From NCBI GenBank assembly GCA_965243285.1, contig OZ251537.1, positions 992,001-1,056,000 of the forward strand: 64,000 bases of DNA, read 5' to 3'. Under the pieces are notes generated by a model, which worked only from the letters and a program-made list of their open reading frames with translations, was not told the origin of the DNA and did not search any database. This DNA comes from JAHRAW01 sp965243285. GTDB taxonomy: Bacteria > Pseudomonadota > Gammaproteobacteria > Arenicellales > Poriferihabitantaceae. The position numbers and the translations under genes were made by a program. This document shows, in pieces, positions 17,394 to 27,065 of this stretch (positions are counted from its first letter, which is position 1; each line of letters opens with the position of its first letter).

Positions 17394-19118
17394 ATGCATA
17401 CCACCCTCGCCGCCGAATTTAAGCACACGCGCAGCGGCGCGCGGGCGGCGGATATTCTGCGTAAGTGCGTGCATTGCGGGTTTTGCAACGCCACTTGCCC
17501 GACTTATGAGTTGTTGGGCGATGAGTTGGACGGGCCGCGCGGGCGCATCTATCAGATGAAGCAGATTTTTGAGGGGCGGATTGACGGCGCGCGCGCTGCG
17601 GGCGAGGTGCGCCGCCATCTCGACCGCTGCTTGCTGTGTCGCAGTTGCGAGAGCACGTGCCCATCCGGGGTGGAATACAGCGGCCTGTTTGACTTGAGCC
17701 AAGCGGTGTTAGACGAGCAATTTCCGCGCCGTCTCGGGGCGCGCCTACGGCGGGGCGCGCTCGGCGGATTGATCGCCCGCCGCGCCCTGTTCGGCGGCTT
17801 GTTGTGGTGCGGACGGCGGGTGGCGGCGTTAGCGCCATGGGTGATGCCGGCGGTTTGGAGGCGGGTGTTGCGGACGCCGGTGGCGGCATCGGGGGGAGTG
17901 TCGGCTGGGTTTGTGGCGGGTTTATCGGCGGAGTCGACGGCGCAATCGACGGGCGAATCGACGGGCGAATCGACGGGCGAATCATCCGCCGAATCGCGGC
18001 TCGAATCGAGAGCCGAATCGCCCACCAAATCGCCATCCAAATCGCGGTTCGGGGTCATCGCCAGCCTACGGGCCAAATCATCCACCAAATCCGCTGTCGA
18101 CTCCACCAAACCCCACGCCGGGGCGCTTAAATGGCCGCCGCCGCGGCATTCTCGGCGGATGTTGGCGTTGGCCGGGTGCGTGCAGCCGGCACTGGCGCCG
18201 TGCACCAATGTGGCCGCGGCCATAGTGCTCGACCGGCTGGGTATTTCCTTGCTCGAGGTCGGGGCGCGGTGTTGCGGCTCGGCGCAGCGGCATACGCGTG
18301 GCGAGGCCGCTGGCCGGGCGGCGGCGCGCGCCTTAATGGACTGCTGGTGGCCCTATTTGGCGACCGATGATGCGACCGATGATGCGACCGATGATGCGAC
18401 CGATGATGCGGCCGGCGATGCGTTATCCGCGGCCGATTCCCAGCCTATCGATACCCAACATCCCCACGCAAAACAGCCCGATGGCGGGCCGCGGCCGGCG
18501 CCACAAGTCGAAGCCATCGTCATGACTGCCAGCGGCTGCGGGCTGGCGGTGAAGGAGTATGCGCAATGGTTCGCAGATGACCCGCAATATGCCGAAAAAG
18601 CCCGCCGCATCAGCGAAAAAACCGTGGATTTATGCGAATTATTGGCGCGCGAATTGCCGCCCGACTATCAGCCGACCTGGCGCCGCCTGGGAACCACCCC
18701 ATCGCCCGAGCGGCCGCGCAACGCGCCGCCCAAGCCATCGAACCACCCATGGCCAAATCCGCTGCACAACTCGCCGCGCAACGCGCCGCCCAAGCCATCG
18801 CCCGAGCGGCCCAAAGTCGCCTTCCACGCCCCGTGTACATTGCACCACGGGCAACGCATCACGGCGACGGTGCAGGGCATTTTAAGCCGCGCCGGCTATG
18901 CCATGTGCGCGGTGCGCGAGGCGCATTTGTGCTGCGGCTCGGCCGGCACTTATTCGCTGTTACAGCCAAAAATCGCCACCCGTTTGCGGCGCGCCAAACA
19001 AGTCGCCTTGCTGGCCGAGCGCCCGGCATTAGTGTGCACCGCCAATGTGGGCTGCCAAGCCCATCTCAGCATGGATTTCCCGCAGCCGGTGGCGCACTGG
19101 GTCGAGTTGTTGCTATGA
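17394..19118 (+). CDS. glcF: Glycolate oxidase iron-sulphur subunit GlcF with three low-complexity insertions
   Basis: Electron-transfer subunit. Two ferredoxin-like cluster motifs, CVHCGFCNATCPTYELLGDE (about 23-42) and CLLCRSCESTCPSG, precede two CCG-type cysteine-rich domains (CCGSAQRHTRGEA and CCGSAGTYSLLQP). The chain has 574 residues against about 407 in E. coli. The excess falls in three insertions: a Ser/Glu-Thr repeat of STGES/SAES units (about 171-240), a DDAT repeat (about 322-342, with linker to about 372), and a NAPPKPS/PERP repeat (about 432-472). All keep the frame and miss the cysteine motifs, so function is probably retained. Confidence 0.92.
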   Translation: MHTTLAAEFKHTRSGARAADILRKCVHCGFCNATCPTYELLGDELDGPRGRIYQMKQIFEGRIDGARAAGEVRRHLDRCLLCRSCESTCPSGVEYSGLFDLSQAVLDEQFPRRLGARLRRGALGGLIARRALFGGLLWCGRRVAALAPWVMPAVWRRVLRTPVAASGGVSAGFVAGLSAESTAQSTGESTGESTGESSAESRLESRAESPTKSPSKSRFGVIASLRAKSSTKSAVDSTKPHAGALKWPPPRHSRRMLALAGCVQPALAPCTNVAAAIVLDRLGISLLEVGARCCGSAQRHTRGEAAGRAAARALMDCWWPYLATDDATDDATDDATDDAAGDALSAADSQPIDTQHPHAKQPDGGPRPAPQVEAIVMTASGCGLAVKEYAQWFADDPQYAEKARRISEKTVDLCELLARELPPDYQPTWRRLGTTPSPERPRNAPPKPSNHPWPNPLHNSPRNAPPKPSPERPKVAFHAPCTLHHGQRITATVQGILSRAGYAMCAVREAHLCCGSAGTYSLLQPKIATRLRRAKQVALLAERPALVCTANVGCQAHLSMDFPQPVAHWVELLL

Positions 19119-19129
19119 ATTGTCGGGGT

Positions 19130-19460
19130 GGGGGTTGCTTTTGATTTTGCTTTTCGCTTTGGCTTTTGATGTGGCTTTGGCTGTTGGCCTTTAATCTTCA
19201 CTCCCCCCGCGTATATACATGAGGGGGAGTCAAAGCAGAGCCGCGCCGACAGGCGTGGGTTGCTTTGGTGGGGGGGCCGTTGATGTTGCCGTTGATGTTG
19301 CCGTTGATGTTGCCGTTGATGTTGCTGTCGCCGTTGCTGTTGCTGTTGCCGTTGCTGTTGCTTTTAATCTTCACCCCCCCAACAGCCGCAAAAGAAAAGA
19401 AAAAGCCAACATCAAAAGCCAACATCAAAAGCCAACATCAAAAGCCAAACCCCCCCGAAG
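19130..19460. repeat. Family A internal module without terminal repeats
   Basis: TTGGCTTTTGATGTGGCTTT repeats, a CACTCCCCCCGCG...GAGGGGGAGT hairpin, a CAAAGCAGAGCCGCGCCGAC...TTGCTTTG hairpin, a GTTGATGTTGCC tandem repeat (about 19280-19320) and a complementary AAAAGCCAACATC repeat (about 19410-19450). The last two arms could fold back on each other. The CAAAGCAGAGCC block recurs at about 32415-32455. The 19119-19614 gap holds no gene that I can see. Confidence 0.75.
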
Positions 19461-19614
19461 GTGTCGTCTGCGCAGTGCTACAATCGCCCCGACTGGCTCC
19501 CCCAAACCCCGAGCTACCGACTAGTTTCCCCGCAAGCCGCCCGTCGTGACCTTCGGCGTCGACAAATCCCCAACAAATCCCCGATAAAATCCCCCGACAA
19601 ACATCCTCGATAAA

Positions 19615-19923
19615 ATGTCCGATTACTATCTTCGCCATGTGTTTTTTTGCGCCAATCAACGCGATGGTAAGCGGTGTTGCGCGGATTTTGATGCTGATGG
19701 CTGGCGGGATTACGCGAAAAAACGGGTGCAGGCGGCGGGGTTTCATGGGCGGGGGCAGGTGCGGGTGAATCGCAGCGGGTGTCTCGATCGGTGCGCCGCC
19801 GGGCCGGTGCTGGTGATATATCCGGAAGCGGTGTGGTATAAGTACGCGGGTCGAGATGACATCGACGAGATTATCGAGCAGCATCTGCTCGGCGGCGCAG
19901 TGGTCGACCGATTACGCATCTAA
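19615..19923 (+). CDS. Thioredoxin-like [2Fe-2S] ferredoxin
   Basis: 102-residue thioredoxin-like ferredoxin. MSDYYLRHVFFCANQR gives the first cysteine region with a second CC nearby (GKRCCADF), then NRSGCLDRCAAGPVLVIYP supplies the remaining ligands. This family carries one [2Fe-2S] cluster and is often encoded near respiratory or aromatic-degradation genes; the exact partner is usually unknown. It follows glcF by about 500 bp of repeat DNA, so cotranscription with glcDEF is uncertain. Confidence 0.85.
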   Translation: MSDYYLRHVFFCANQRDGKRCCADFDADGWRDYAKKRVQAAGFHGRGQVRVNRSGCLDRCAAGPVLVIYPEAVWYKYAGRDDIDEIIEQHLLGGAVVDRLRI

Positions 19924-20098
19924 CCCCGCTTATGCCCCAGCGCGCTTGTTCCCTGGCTGGGCGCTGGCCACATTCCCAGTATTTTTCGGGCGAGTTTCCA
20001 GCCCCATTAAAAAATGCCGCCAAAAGATGCCGGCCGCATCCTCCGCCCTCATATTCACCATTCACCATTCACCATTCACCATACGAGGTAACCCGCTG

Positions 20099-23000
20099 AT
20101 GAAAAACAACGCCCCGTGGCCAGCCGCCGCTCGTTTTGCCGCCGCTTTATTGACTTGCAGCATGGTGTTCGGGCTGGCATCCCCAGCCGATGCGCAGAGT
20201 TTTCCCGCCGACCCCGGCATTGGCGCCAATGCCAACGACAGCATTGATTTGTACTTCACGCACGGCGAGGCTATCGACGCGCTGATCTTTCCAGCGGTCA
20301 CCCCGCCTCGCAATGGCTCGATTCAAGCATCGGTGTACAGCACATCGGGGCTGAATTTAGCCGACCTCGGGCTTGCTTTTGATGCCGGCACCCGCACTTT
20401 AAGCGGCACGCCGATTTTGGCCGGCAGCCCCTATTTGGCAAGCGGCGGCGCTAAATTCGAAGGCACCTATCTGGCCGAAATCACCCTCGCCAACGGCGCT
20501 GTTTTGAGTGCCCTGTCGCAAAGCCTACGCTTTTTCATCTGCGATAGCGGCGGCGTAAACACTGGCTTGCAAGACGTCATCGGCGCCACGGAATGCGCCC
20601 CGCCGAACTACCAGCCGCTGGTTTTGGAGGTGCCGGAGGTGGTCTATCGGTATGCTGTGACGAGTGATGTCATCCTGCCGATGGCGCGCGGCGGCACTGG
20701 CGATGATCCGCAAATATCCTATACAGTGACTGCCACCGGCGGCGGCGCTATTGATATTAATGGGGTTTCTTTTAACGCCGCCACGCGCACCTTGAAACGC
20801 GAACTCAACACCGGCTTCACCGGCACGCTGCACTACACGGCGACCGATTTCGCCAGCGGAAACTCTGTAACAACCACAGTGACGGTGACAGTGAATAATG
20901 CCGCCAGCATCCATGAGCTACCCAAGCCGGCCGACCATGTGCTTTATCTGGGCGAGTATCTCTCGGTTGAGTTGCCGCCGCTGGTCACCAGCAATGCTTC
21001 GGTCGCCAATGTGCGCTACATACTGGACACCAGCGCCTTGCCGTGGCTCACTTTCGATGCCGCCACCCGCATGCTGACCGGCACGGCGCCGCCCAACACG
21101 CCGGTGGCCGAAACCACGCTGAACTACATCGTCACCGATGGCATTCTCCCAAACCCAGTAGCGACCAGGGACAACGAGGAATTCACCATCACCGTAGTCG
21201 GGCCGGCGCTCGCTTATGATGCGGGCATCTTCCCCTTCAGCGGGGCTGTTGTCGGTATCATCGGCGAGGACGTAGCGCAGGTTTTGCCGACGGCGGCCGG
21301 CAGCGGGCCCTTTACCTACACCTTGCTGGGGCCGAATGGCGAACTGGCAAACGCCCTCGTGCCGGGCATGGATTTTGATGCCGGCAGCCGTCGATTCAGC
21401 GGCCAGTTGGAACTCCCCGGCGACTATTCCGGCGACAACGGCTTGACCTACCGAGCCACCGACCGGCACGGCAACGAGGCCACCTACACCGCCGGCGGCG
21501 ACACGGTGAGTACGCTGGTCACCGCTTTCAGCGTACCTAAAGCGACCTTAGCCGCCCCGGCTCCGCCAGACTATATCCTCGACTATATCCTCAACACCGA
21601 GATACCCGGGCAATCATTTCCAGCCGCCATCCCCAATGAGAATGTGGACTACACCTATACCTTGGTCGGTCCCAATGGCAACACTGTCGATGTGGAAGTG
21701 CCGGGGCTGACTTTTAATGCCGCCAGCGGCTTCCGCCTACTCTCCGGCACGCCGAGCGTGGCTGGCGATTTTGCGATGGTGTATAGCGTCACCGATGAGT
21801 TCGGCAATGTGGTCAGAGCCACTTTCACCATCACCGTACAAGGCCCGAGCATCGTGGCGCCGGATGACCAAACCTATGCCGGCGGCGCCGCCATCACCAC
21901 CTTGGCCCTGGCCGATGCCACCGGTGTCACCGGTGGCGTAAGTTACCGCTTGAACTCAATACGCACCGCCCCGGACGGCACCATCACGGCCGAATTCCCG
22001 CCGGGTTTGACCTATAACTCAACCACCCGAGACATCACCGGCACGCCGACCCGAGCAGGCCTCTATACGCTCACCTATCAGGCCACCGACGACCTCGCCA
22101 CCGCCAGCGATACCTTCACCATCACCATCACCGGCCCAACGCTGGCGGCGCCGCAAGATTTGACATTTATCAGCCAATCGGCTTCATACGATGCGAAATT
22201 TCCGGCGGCGACCGGTACCGGCAGCACCATTTCCTTCACGGTGACCTCGGCGGCGGAGTCCAGCCACCCCTTATACGGGGTTTACAGCAACAGAGGCAGT
22301 GGCCCCAGCCCCCTATCAGGAATAGTCCGTGGCGTGGTGGGTGAGGTGGATGAGCCCATCACGACAGAGTTCACCTATAACATCACGGATACCGAAGGCA
22401 CCGTCAGCGAGGTTTTCAACATGTCGGTGTACCCGCCGCTGCCCGAGGTGGCGAATTTAGGCCCCTATCCGGCCGGCGTGGCGATTGATGTCACCCTGCC
22501 GTCGGCGGCCCCGGTCGGCGGCTTCCAGGTGGAAACCGAAGTGCTCGGCCAAATACCCAATGGAATCGACATCACCCGACTAGATAACGGCCGCCATGTG
22601 CTGTCCGGCACGCCGTTTTTGGCAAATAGATTCGCCCTGACCTACAAAGGCGTAGACATCGACACCCCCGATTTCACCGCCAACTTCAATAACGACCTCT
22701 TCACCATCACCGTAACCGGCCCGCTGTTCGACACCGAGCCCCTCGCCCCCCTCGACCGCAAATACACGGTGGGCGAGGAAATCAGCAGCATGCTGACTTT
22801 TATGCCCAGAGCCAGCAGCGAAGCCGGTCCGCTCACTTATGATTTGGTCGGCGCCTTGCCGGCTGGGCTTTCCACCGCCGGCGGCACGGATGATGGCACG
22901 GATGATGGCACGGATGATGGCACGGATGATGGCACGGATGATGGCACGGATGATGTTCCCCTCACTTTGTCCGGCACGCCGAGCGCCGTGGGGTCTTACG

Positions 23001-25348
23001 ATGTGAACTATCGGGTGCGGGATACCTACGGCAACTCCGCAATGTTGCCCTTCGTCATCCGCATCGCCGCTGATTTTTCGCAACCGCAACCCGAAGCGCT
23101 GGACATGGGAATGCCCCGTGCCGGCATGCCGGTAGACATCACCTTGCCGGCGGCGGATGGCAACGGCAGCTACACCTACAAGTTGATGGGTCCGAATAAC
23201 GAGGATCCGGTGACGGATCTCGACGGGTTTGCTAATCTGTCATTCGATCCCATCGAACGCACCTTGAAAGGTTGGGTGACCAAAGCGACAAAAATGAATG
23301 AGTTGATATCGCTGGTCTACAGTGCTTATGACAGCACTACCCTAGTAAATGTCGCTGTTTACAATGTGACGATTCCCGGACCGGAGTTTCCGGGAACTTT
23401 GGTTGAAACCCTATCGTTCGATACCGGTACTGACATCGGGCAAGTACAGTTGTTAGAAGCGGCAATCGGCGAGAAGTGCATGGGCAAAAATGAATTCGGC
23501 GAAGAAATTGTCTACCTTTTGGAAGGGCAAAGGCCGACCGGGGTGAATCAAGTTTCCCCAAGCACTGGCATCATGGAAGGCGAGCCGACCGAGGGCGGAG
23601 AATTCGTATTGAAGTACACGGTCACCGATGGTTGCGGCAACCTCAGCGCAAAGCCGGTAATCTACACCATCGGCGTCAACCGAGTGTTCGCGCAGGGCAA
23701 TATGCCCACCAATCTCATCTATCCGGTCAATGTGCTACTGGGTGATGATGAGAAACTGCCGGCAGTCATCGACACCGCCAACGATGGCGACAATGTGGCT
23801 TACACGTTGACTAGCAATGGCGATGATTTTGATGACACCATCGTGCCCGGCATGGCATTCATGCCACTCACCCGCCAGTTATCCGGCATGCCCACCGAAG
23901 TCGGTGCATTCCGTCTCACCTATACCGCCACCGCAACCGCCGACCCGGGCAACAGGTTATATGTCCCAGAGCCGGTAGTTTTCACCCTAACCATCGCCAG
24001 CCCGGTCAACGACATCAACGAGGTCATCCTGCCGGAAGTGATGCGGGAGATTTCCCACAGCGCCATGTCCGCCATCACCGACCGCATCGGGCGCTCCGCT
24101 TCGCGCGCCGGTGATGTCCCCAGTTTCAGCCTAAGCGGGCATGACACCCTGGCCGCCACCCTCGGCGCCCGTGGCAAGGAAATGCTCGAAGACGGCGGCG
24201 ACCTCAAAAAACTACTCGCCGGCAGCGAATTCTCCATGCCCCTGAGCGGTGATGGCGGCGATGGCGGCGGCCGGGCGGTGTTCTGGGCCAGCGGCGAATA
24301 CGCCGAGTTGTCCGGCGACAGCGCCGAGGTGGATTGGGACGGCGAGTTGGTCGGCTTCCATGTCGGCGCCGACGCCCAAGTGCGCGACAATCTGCTGCTC
24401 GGCGTGTCCGTATCCCGCCTGTCGAGCGATTTGGAGTACCAAGGCGCCACCGCCGCCATCACCCAGGGCGACTATGAAATCGACATGACCAGCCTGCACC
24501 CCTACATCGGCTGGCGCGCCGGCATGGTGGATTTATGGGCCTCGGTCGGCTACGGCAAAGGTGATTTGTTAGCCAAGCCGGATAATGATGATGAGCGCAC
24601 CGCCGGCCTCATCCTGCAAACCGTGGGGTTTGGCATAAGCAGCGAAATGTGGCAGCAAAGCGCCGCCGACATGCGTTTCAAGAGCGAGATAGTGCATAGC
24701 GATTTAGAGGTGGACGGCGATTTTGGGTTGGATGACATGAGCGTCGCCGCCACCCGCATCCGCGCCTCCATGGAGGCCAGCTGGCCACGCCAGCTGGCGA
24801 AGAACGGCGCAGCGTTGGCGCCGGCGGTGGAAATCGGCCTCCGCCATGACGGCGGCGATGGCCAGACCGGCAGCGGGTTCGAGGTCGGCGGCAGTTTGCG
24901 CTACCACAATCCGTCGGCGCGTTTTTCCGCCGAGGGCCGCATCCGCACCTTGCTGGAGCATAGCGGCGAGCAGGAGGAATGGGGCATTCAAGGCACCATC
25001 ACCTTAAATCCCGGCGCCGACGGGCAAGGCCTATCGCTGAACTTAAGCCCCGGCTACGGCGAAGCGCAAAGCACCGCGACGCAGCTATGGCGCGACGGCG
25101 TGACGGATAATGCCGCCGCCGCCGATTACCGCGCTCGGCTGGACATGCGCCTAGGTTATGGCGCACCGTTGCGCAATGGTGCCTTGCTGCAGCCCTATGG
25201 CGAGATGACATTAGGCGCCGTCGATAGCTATCGCGTCGGCATGAACTGGCAGCCGGCCGCGCATCTCGACTTAAACCTGCTCGGCGAACGCCGCTACGGC
25301 AACACCGATGAAAATGCCGTCGTGCTATCCGGCACGGTGCGCTTTTAG
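20099..25348 (+). CDS. Giant autotransporter with putative-Ig (He_PIG-like) repeats
   Basis: 1749-residue secreted surface protein. The signal peptide (KNNAPWPAAARF, hydrophobic core, SPADAQS) is followed by roughly ten or more repeats of about 100 residues, each ending in variants of LTFNAASGFRLLSGTPSVAG and FTITVxGP. That pattern is typical of He_PIG/cadherin-like domains. From about 1350 to the end is a type V autotransporter beta-barrel finishing VVLSGTVRF with terminal Phe. A 12-bp repeat makes six GTDD units mid-protein. GAGG lies about 8 bases before the ATG at 20099; the frame runs back to 19856 over the ferredoxin gene, which I reject. Likely an adhesin or host-contact protein; ligand unknown. 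Confidence 0.9.
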   Translation: MKNNAPWPAAARFAAALLTCSMVFGLASPADAQSFPADPGIGANANDSIDLYFTHGEAIDALIFPAVTPPRNGSIQASVYSTSGLNLADLGLAFDAGTRTLSGTPILAGSPYLASGGAKFEGTYLAEITLANGAVLSALSQSLRFFICDSGGVNTGLQDVIGATECAPPNYQPLVLEVPEVVYRYAVTSDVILPMARGGTGDDPQISYTVTATGGGAIDINGVSFNAATRTLKRELNTGFTGTLHYTATDFASGNSVTTTVTVTVNNAASIHELPKPADHVLYLGEYLSVELPPLVTSNASVANVRYILDTSALPWLTFDAATRMLTGTAPPNTPVAETTLNYIVTDGILPNPVATRDNEEFTITVVGPALAYDAGIFPFSGAVVGIIGEDVAQVLPTAAGSGPFTYTLLGPNGELANALVPGMDFDAGSRRFSGQLELPGDYSGDNGLTYRATDRHGNEATYTAGGDTVSTLVTAFSVPKATLAAPAPPDYILDYILNTEIPGQSFPAAIPNENVDYTYTLVGPNGNTVDVEVPGLTFNAASGFRLLSGTPSVAGDFAMVYSVTDEFGNVVRATFTITVQGPSIVAPDDQTYAGGAAITTLALADATGVTGGVSYRLNSIRTAPDGTITAEFPPGLTYNSTTRDITGTPTRAGLYTLTYQATDDLATASDTFTITITGPTLAAPQDLTFISQSASYDAKFPAATGTGSTISFTVTSAAESSHPLYGVYSNRGSGPSPLSGIVRGVVGEVDEPITTEFTYNITDTEGTVSEVFNMSVYPPLPEVANLGPYPAGVAIDVTLPSAAPVGGFQVETEVLGQIPNGIDITRLDNGRHVLSGTPFLANRFALTYKGVDIDTPDFTANFNNDLFTITVTGPLFDTEPLAPLDRKYTVGEEISSMLTFMPRASSEAGPLTYDLVGALPAGLSTAGGTDDGTDDGTDDGTDDGTDDGTDDVPLTLSGTPSAVGSYDVNYRVRDTYGNSAMLPFVIRIAADFSQPQPEALDMGMPRAGMPVDITLPAADGNGSYTYKLMGPNNEDPVTDLDGFANLSFDPIERTLKGWVTKATKMNELISLVYSAYDSTTLVNVAVYNVTIPGPEFPGTLVETLSFDTGTDIGQVQLLEAAIGEKCMGKNEFGEEIVYLLEGQRPTGVNQVSPSTGIMEGEPTEGGEFVLKYTVTDGCGNLSAKPVIYTIGVNRVFAQGNMPTNLIYPVNVLLGDDEKLPAVIDTANDGDNVAYTLTSNGDDFDDTIVPGMAFMPLTRQLSGMPTEVGAFRLTYTATATADPGNRLYVPEPVVFTLTIASPVNDINEVILPEVMREISHSAMSAITDRIGRSASRAGDVPSFSLSGHDTLAATLGARGKEMLEDGGDLKKLLAGSEFSMPLSGDGGDGGGRAVFWASGEYAELSGDSAEVDWDGELVGFHVGADAQVRDNLLLGVSVSRLSSDLEYQGATAAITQGDYEIDMTSLHPYIGWRAGMVDLWASVGYGKGDLLAKPDNDDERTAGLILQTVGFGISSEMWQQSAADMRFKSEIVHSDLEVDGDFGLDDMSVAATRIRASMEASWPRQLAKNGAALAPAVEIGLRHDGGDGQTGSGFEVGGSLRYHNPSARFSAEGRIRTLLEHSGEQEEWGIQGTITLNPGADGQGLSLNLSPGYGEAQSTATQLWRDGVTDNAAAADYRARLDMRLGYGAPLRNGALLQPYGEMTLGAVDSYRVGMNWQPAAHLDLNLLGERRYGNTDENAVVLSGTVRF
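22883..22954 (+). repeat. 12-bp tandem repeat, six units, inside the autotransporter
   Basis: Six identical GGCACGGATGAT units encoding GTDD repeats between two Ig-like modules. Unit identity suggests recent expansion and probable copy-number variation. Confidence 0.95.
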
Positions 25349-25444
25349 TCCATGTTGGTGTTAGTTTTGTCGACAATTTCATAGTTAGTACGCCGCCGGC
25401 TTCGCAGTCGGCGGCATCAACCCCCACCACCGGAGATAAATATC

Positions 25445-26749
25445 ATGACACCTGAAGAACTCGAAGCGGCGCTGACTTGGGCCAACACCTTAAATCTCGA
25501 AATTTATTATTTTTGGGCCACGGCGATCATGCTTTTGATCCACGCTGGCTTTTTGATGTATGAAATGGGCGCCTCGCGGGTCAAACACACCCTCGCCTCC
25601 GGCACCAAAAACATCCTCGCCTTCGCCTTTATGGTCCCCACCTTCTATATGTTCGGGTGGTGGATCTACCTCGCCATGCCCAATGGCTTCGTGCCGGATT
25701 TCGCCGCCGCCGCCGGTGGCGTGCCATGGGGGGATTCCATGGGTCCCAATTTGGGCGATAACGCCACCGGCGTGTTTTGGGCGGCGTTCACCTTGTTCGC
25801 CTGTACCACCGCCTCGATTATGTCCGGCGCCGTCATCGAGCGCATCCGCATGGCGGCCTTCATCGTGCTGGCGGTAGTGTTGGGCTCGGTGGCGTGGGTG
25901 TTGTCGGCCTCATGGGGCTGGCATTCCGGCGGCTGGATGGTCACTAAATGGGGCTACCATGATGTCGGTGCCTCCGGCGTAGTGCATATCATCTCCGGCT
26001 TCTTCGCCTTAGGGGTATTGATAAACCTCGGCCCGCGCATCGGCAAATACAACGCCGACGGCAGCGCCAATCGCATTCGCGGCCACAGCCTGCCCATGAC
26101 CATGGCTGGGCTTATGCTCATCGTCACTGGCTTCTTCGGCTTCTTCGCCGCCTGCCTGATTTACGGCGGCTACGGCGTTTTCGATGGCGCTAGCGGCATT
26201 GGGCAGTGGCAAAATATCTACGGCGGCCCCACCACGCTATCGGCCTTCGCCTTCAACATTTTAATGGGCGTAGCCGGCGGCATCATCGGCGCCTACTGCA
26301 AAACTCGCGACCCGTTCTGGATGATGTCCGGCGCTTTGTGCGGGGTTATTTCCGCCGCCGCCGGGTTGGATATTTGGGACCCGAGCCTGGCCTTCGTAGT
26401 CGGTTTCGCCGGCGGCATCATCGGCCCGCTGGCCGCCCAAGCCCTCGATAAACTGAAAATCGACGATGCCGTCGGCGCCGTGGCAGTGCACGGCGTATGC
26501 GGCATGTGGGGCTTGCTCGCCGTTGGCATCTTCATGGGCGGCTACCCCACCCACGCCGAAGGCATCCCGCCCATCAGTTTTGGCGGTCAAGCCAAGGGCA
26601 TGGTGGTGATGATGCTCATCGGCTTTGTGCCGGGCTTTGTGCTGTCGTATATCTTCAAGCTGTTCGGCATCTTGCGTGCCAGCGACGGCGTGCAGTTAGC
26701 CGGTATGGATGTGGAGATTGAAAACACCGCCTATCCGGAACTCAAATAA
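25445..26749 (+). CDS. amtB: Ammonium transporter, Amt family
   Basis: 434-residue polytopic channel. Pore features of the family are visible: FACTTASIMSGAVIERIRM (Phe gate region), SGVVHIISGFFALGVL (first pore His) and GAVAVHGVCGMWGLLAVG (second pore His). It lacks an obvious signal peptide and starts MTPEELEAALTWANTL, with no GlnK gene beside it. A 56-residue membrane protein follows 34 bp later with its own strong ribosome binding site, then a terminator, so the two look like one transcript. Ammonium released by purine deamination and ring opening gives a metabolic context. Confidence 0.92.
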   Translation: MTPEELEAALTWANTLNLEIYYFWATAIMLLIHAGFLMYEMGASRVKHTLASGTKNILAFAFMVPTFYMFGWWIYLAMPNGFVPDFAAAAGGVPWGDSMGPNLGDNATGVFWAAFTLFACTTASIMSGAVIERIRMAAFIVLAVVLGSVAWVLSASWGWHSGGWMVTKWGYHDVGASGVVHIISGFFALGVLINLGPRIGKYNADGSANRIRGHSLPMTMAGLMLIVTGFFGFFAACLIYGGYGVFDGASGIGQWQNIYGGPTTLSAFAFNILMGVAGGIIGAYCKTRDPFWMMSGALCGVISAAAGLDIWDPSLAFVVGFAGGIIGPLAAQALDKLKIDDAVGAVAVHGVCGMWGLLAVGIFMGGYPTHAEGIPPISFGGQAKGMVVMMLIGFVPGFVLSYIFKLFGILRASDGVQLAGMDVEIENTAYPELK

Positions 26750-26783
26750 CCCCATCAACCCACACTCTTAGGAGGGTATACCC

Positions 26784-26954
26784 ATGTTTAATTCTAGCCC
26801 TATCGCCACTTGGGAAGGAGCTGGCGCGTTTTTTAACTGGGCCGGCAGCAGCGGCTCGATGCTTTGGTTTTGGGTCATGGTCGCCCTGTGCCTGGTGCCA
26901 TTAGCGGTCGCCCTGTGCGCCGAAAAAAGCGCCGAAAAAGAGCACGGCAAGTAA
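26784..26954 (+). CDS. 56-residue single-pass membrane protein paired with Amt
   Basis: Starts MFNSSPIATWEGAGAFFNWA after an excellent AGGAGGG ribosome binding site 8 bp upstream. A hydrophobic helix of about 20 residues (SMLWFWVMVALCLVPLAVAL) and a charged AEKSAEKEHGK tail follow. A terminator lies 17 bp past the stop. No motif recognised. Position, translation signal and shared terminator suggest an accessory or regulatory subunit of the ammonium transporter, but that is inference. Confidence 0.75.
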   Translation: MFNSSPIATWEGAGAFFNWAGSSGSMLWFWVMVALCLVPLAVALCAEKSAEKEHGK

Positions 26955-26970
26955 AAGTCGCCGCTTTAGC

Positions 26971-27031
26971 GGGCGGCGCTAGGTTATCGAGGGGTTCGCC
27001 TCTCGATAAACCCAGCGCCGCCCTTTTTTTT
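26971..27031 (+). terminator. Rho-independent terminator after the amt pair
   Basis: 10-bp stem GGGCGGCGCT (26971-26980) with AGCGCCGCCC (27014-27023). Inside it a second stem is formed by TTATCGAG (26984-26991) and CTCGATAA (27002-27009). T8 follows directly. Confidence 0.93.
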
Positions 27032-27065
27032 GGGGTTTGGGTATTCAAAAACCCCTATTTTTAGA

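Noticed and set aside
17804..18225. Arg/Asn-repeat proteins in the glcF region
   Set aside because: Alternative-frame readings of the STGES repeat insertion inside the conserved GlcF frame.
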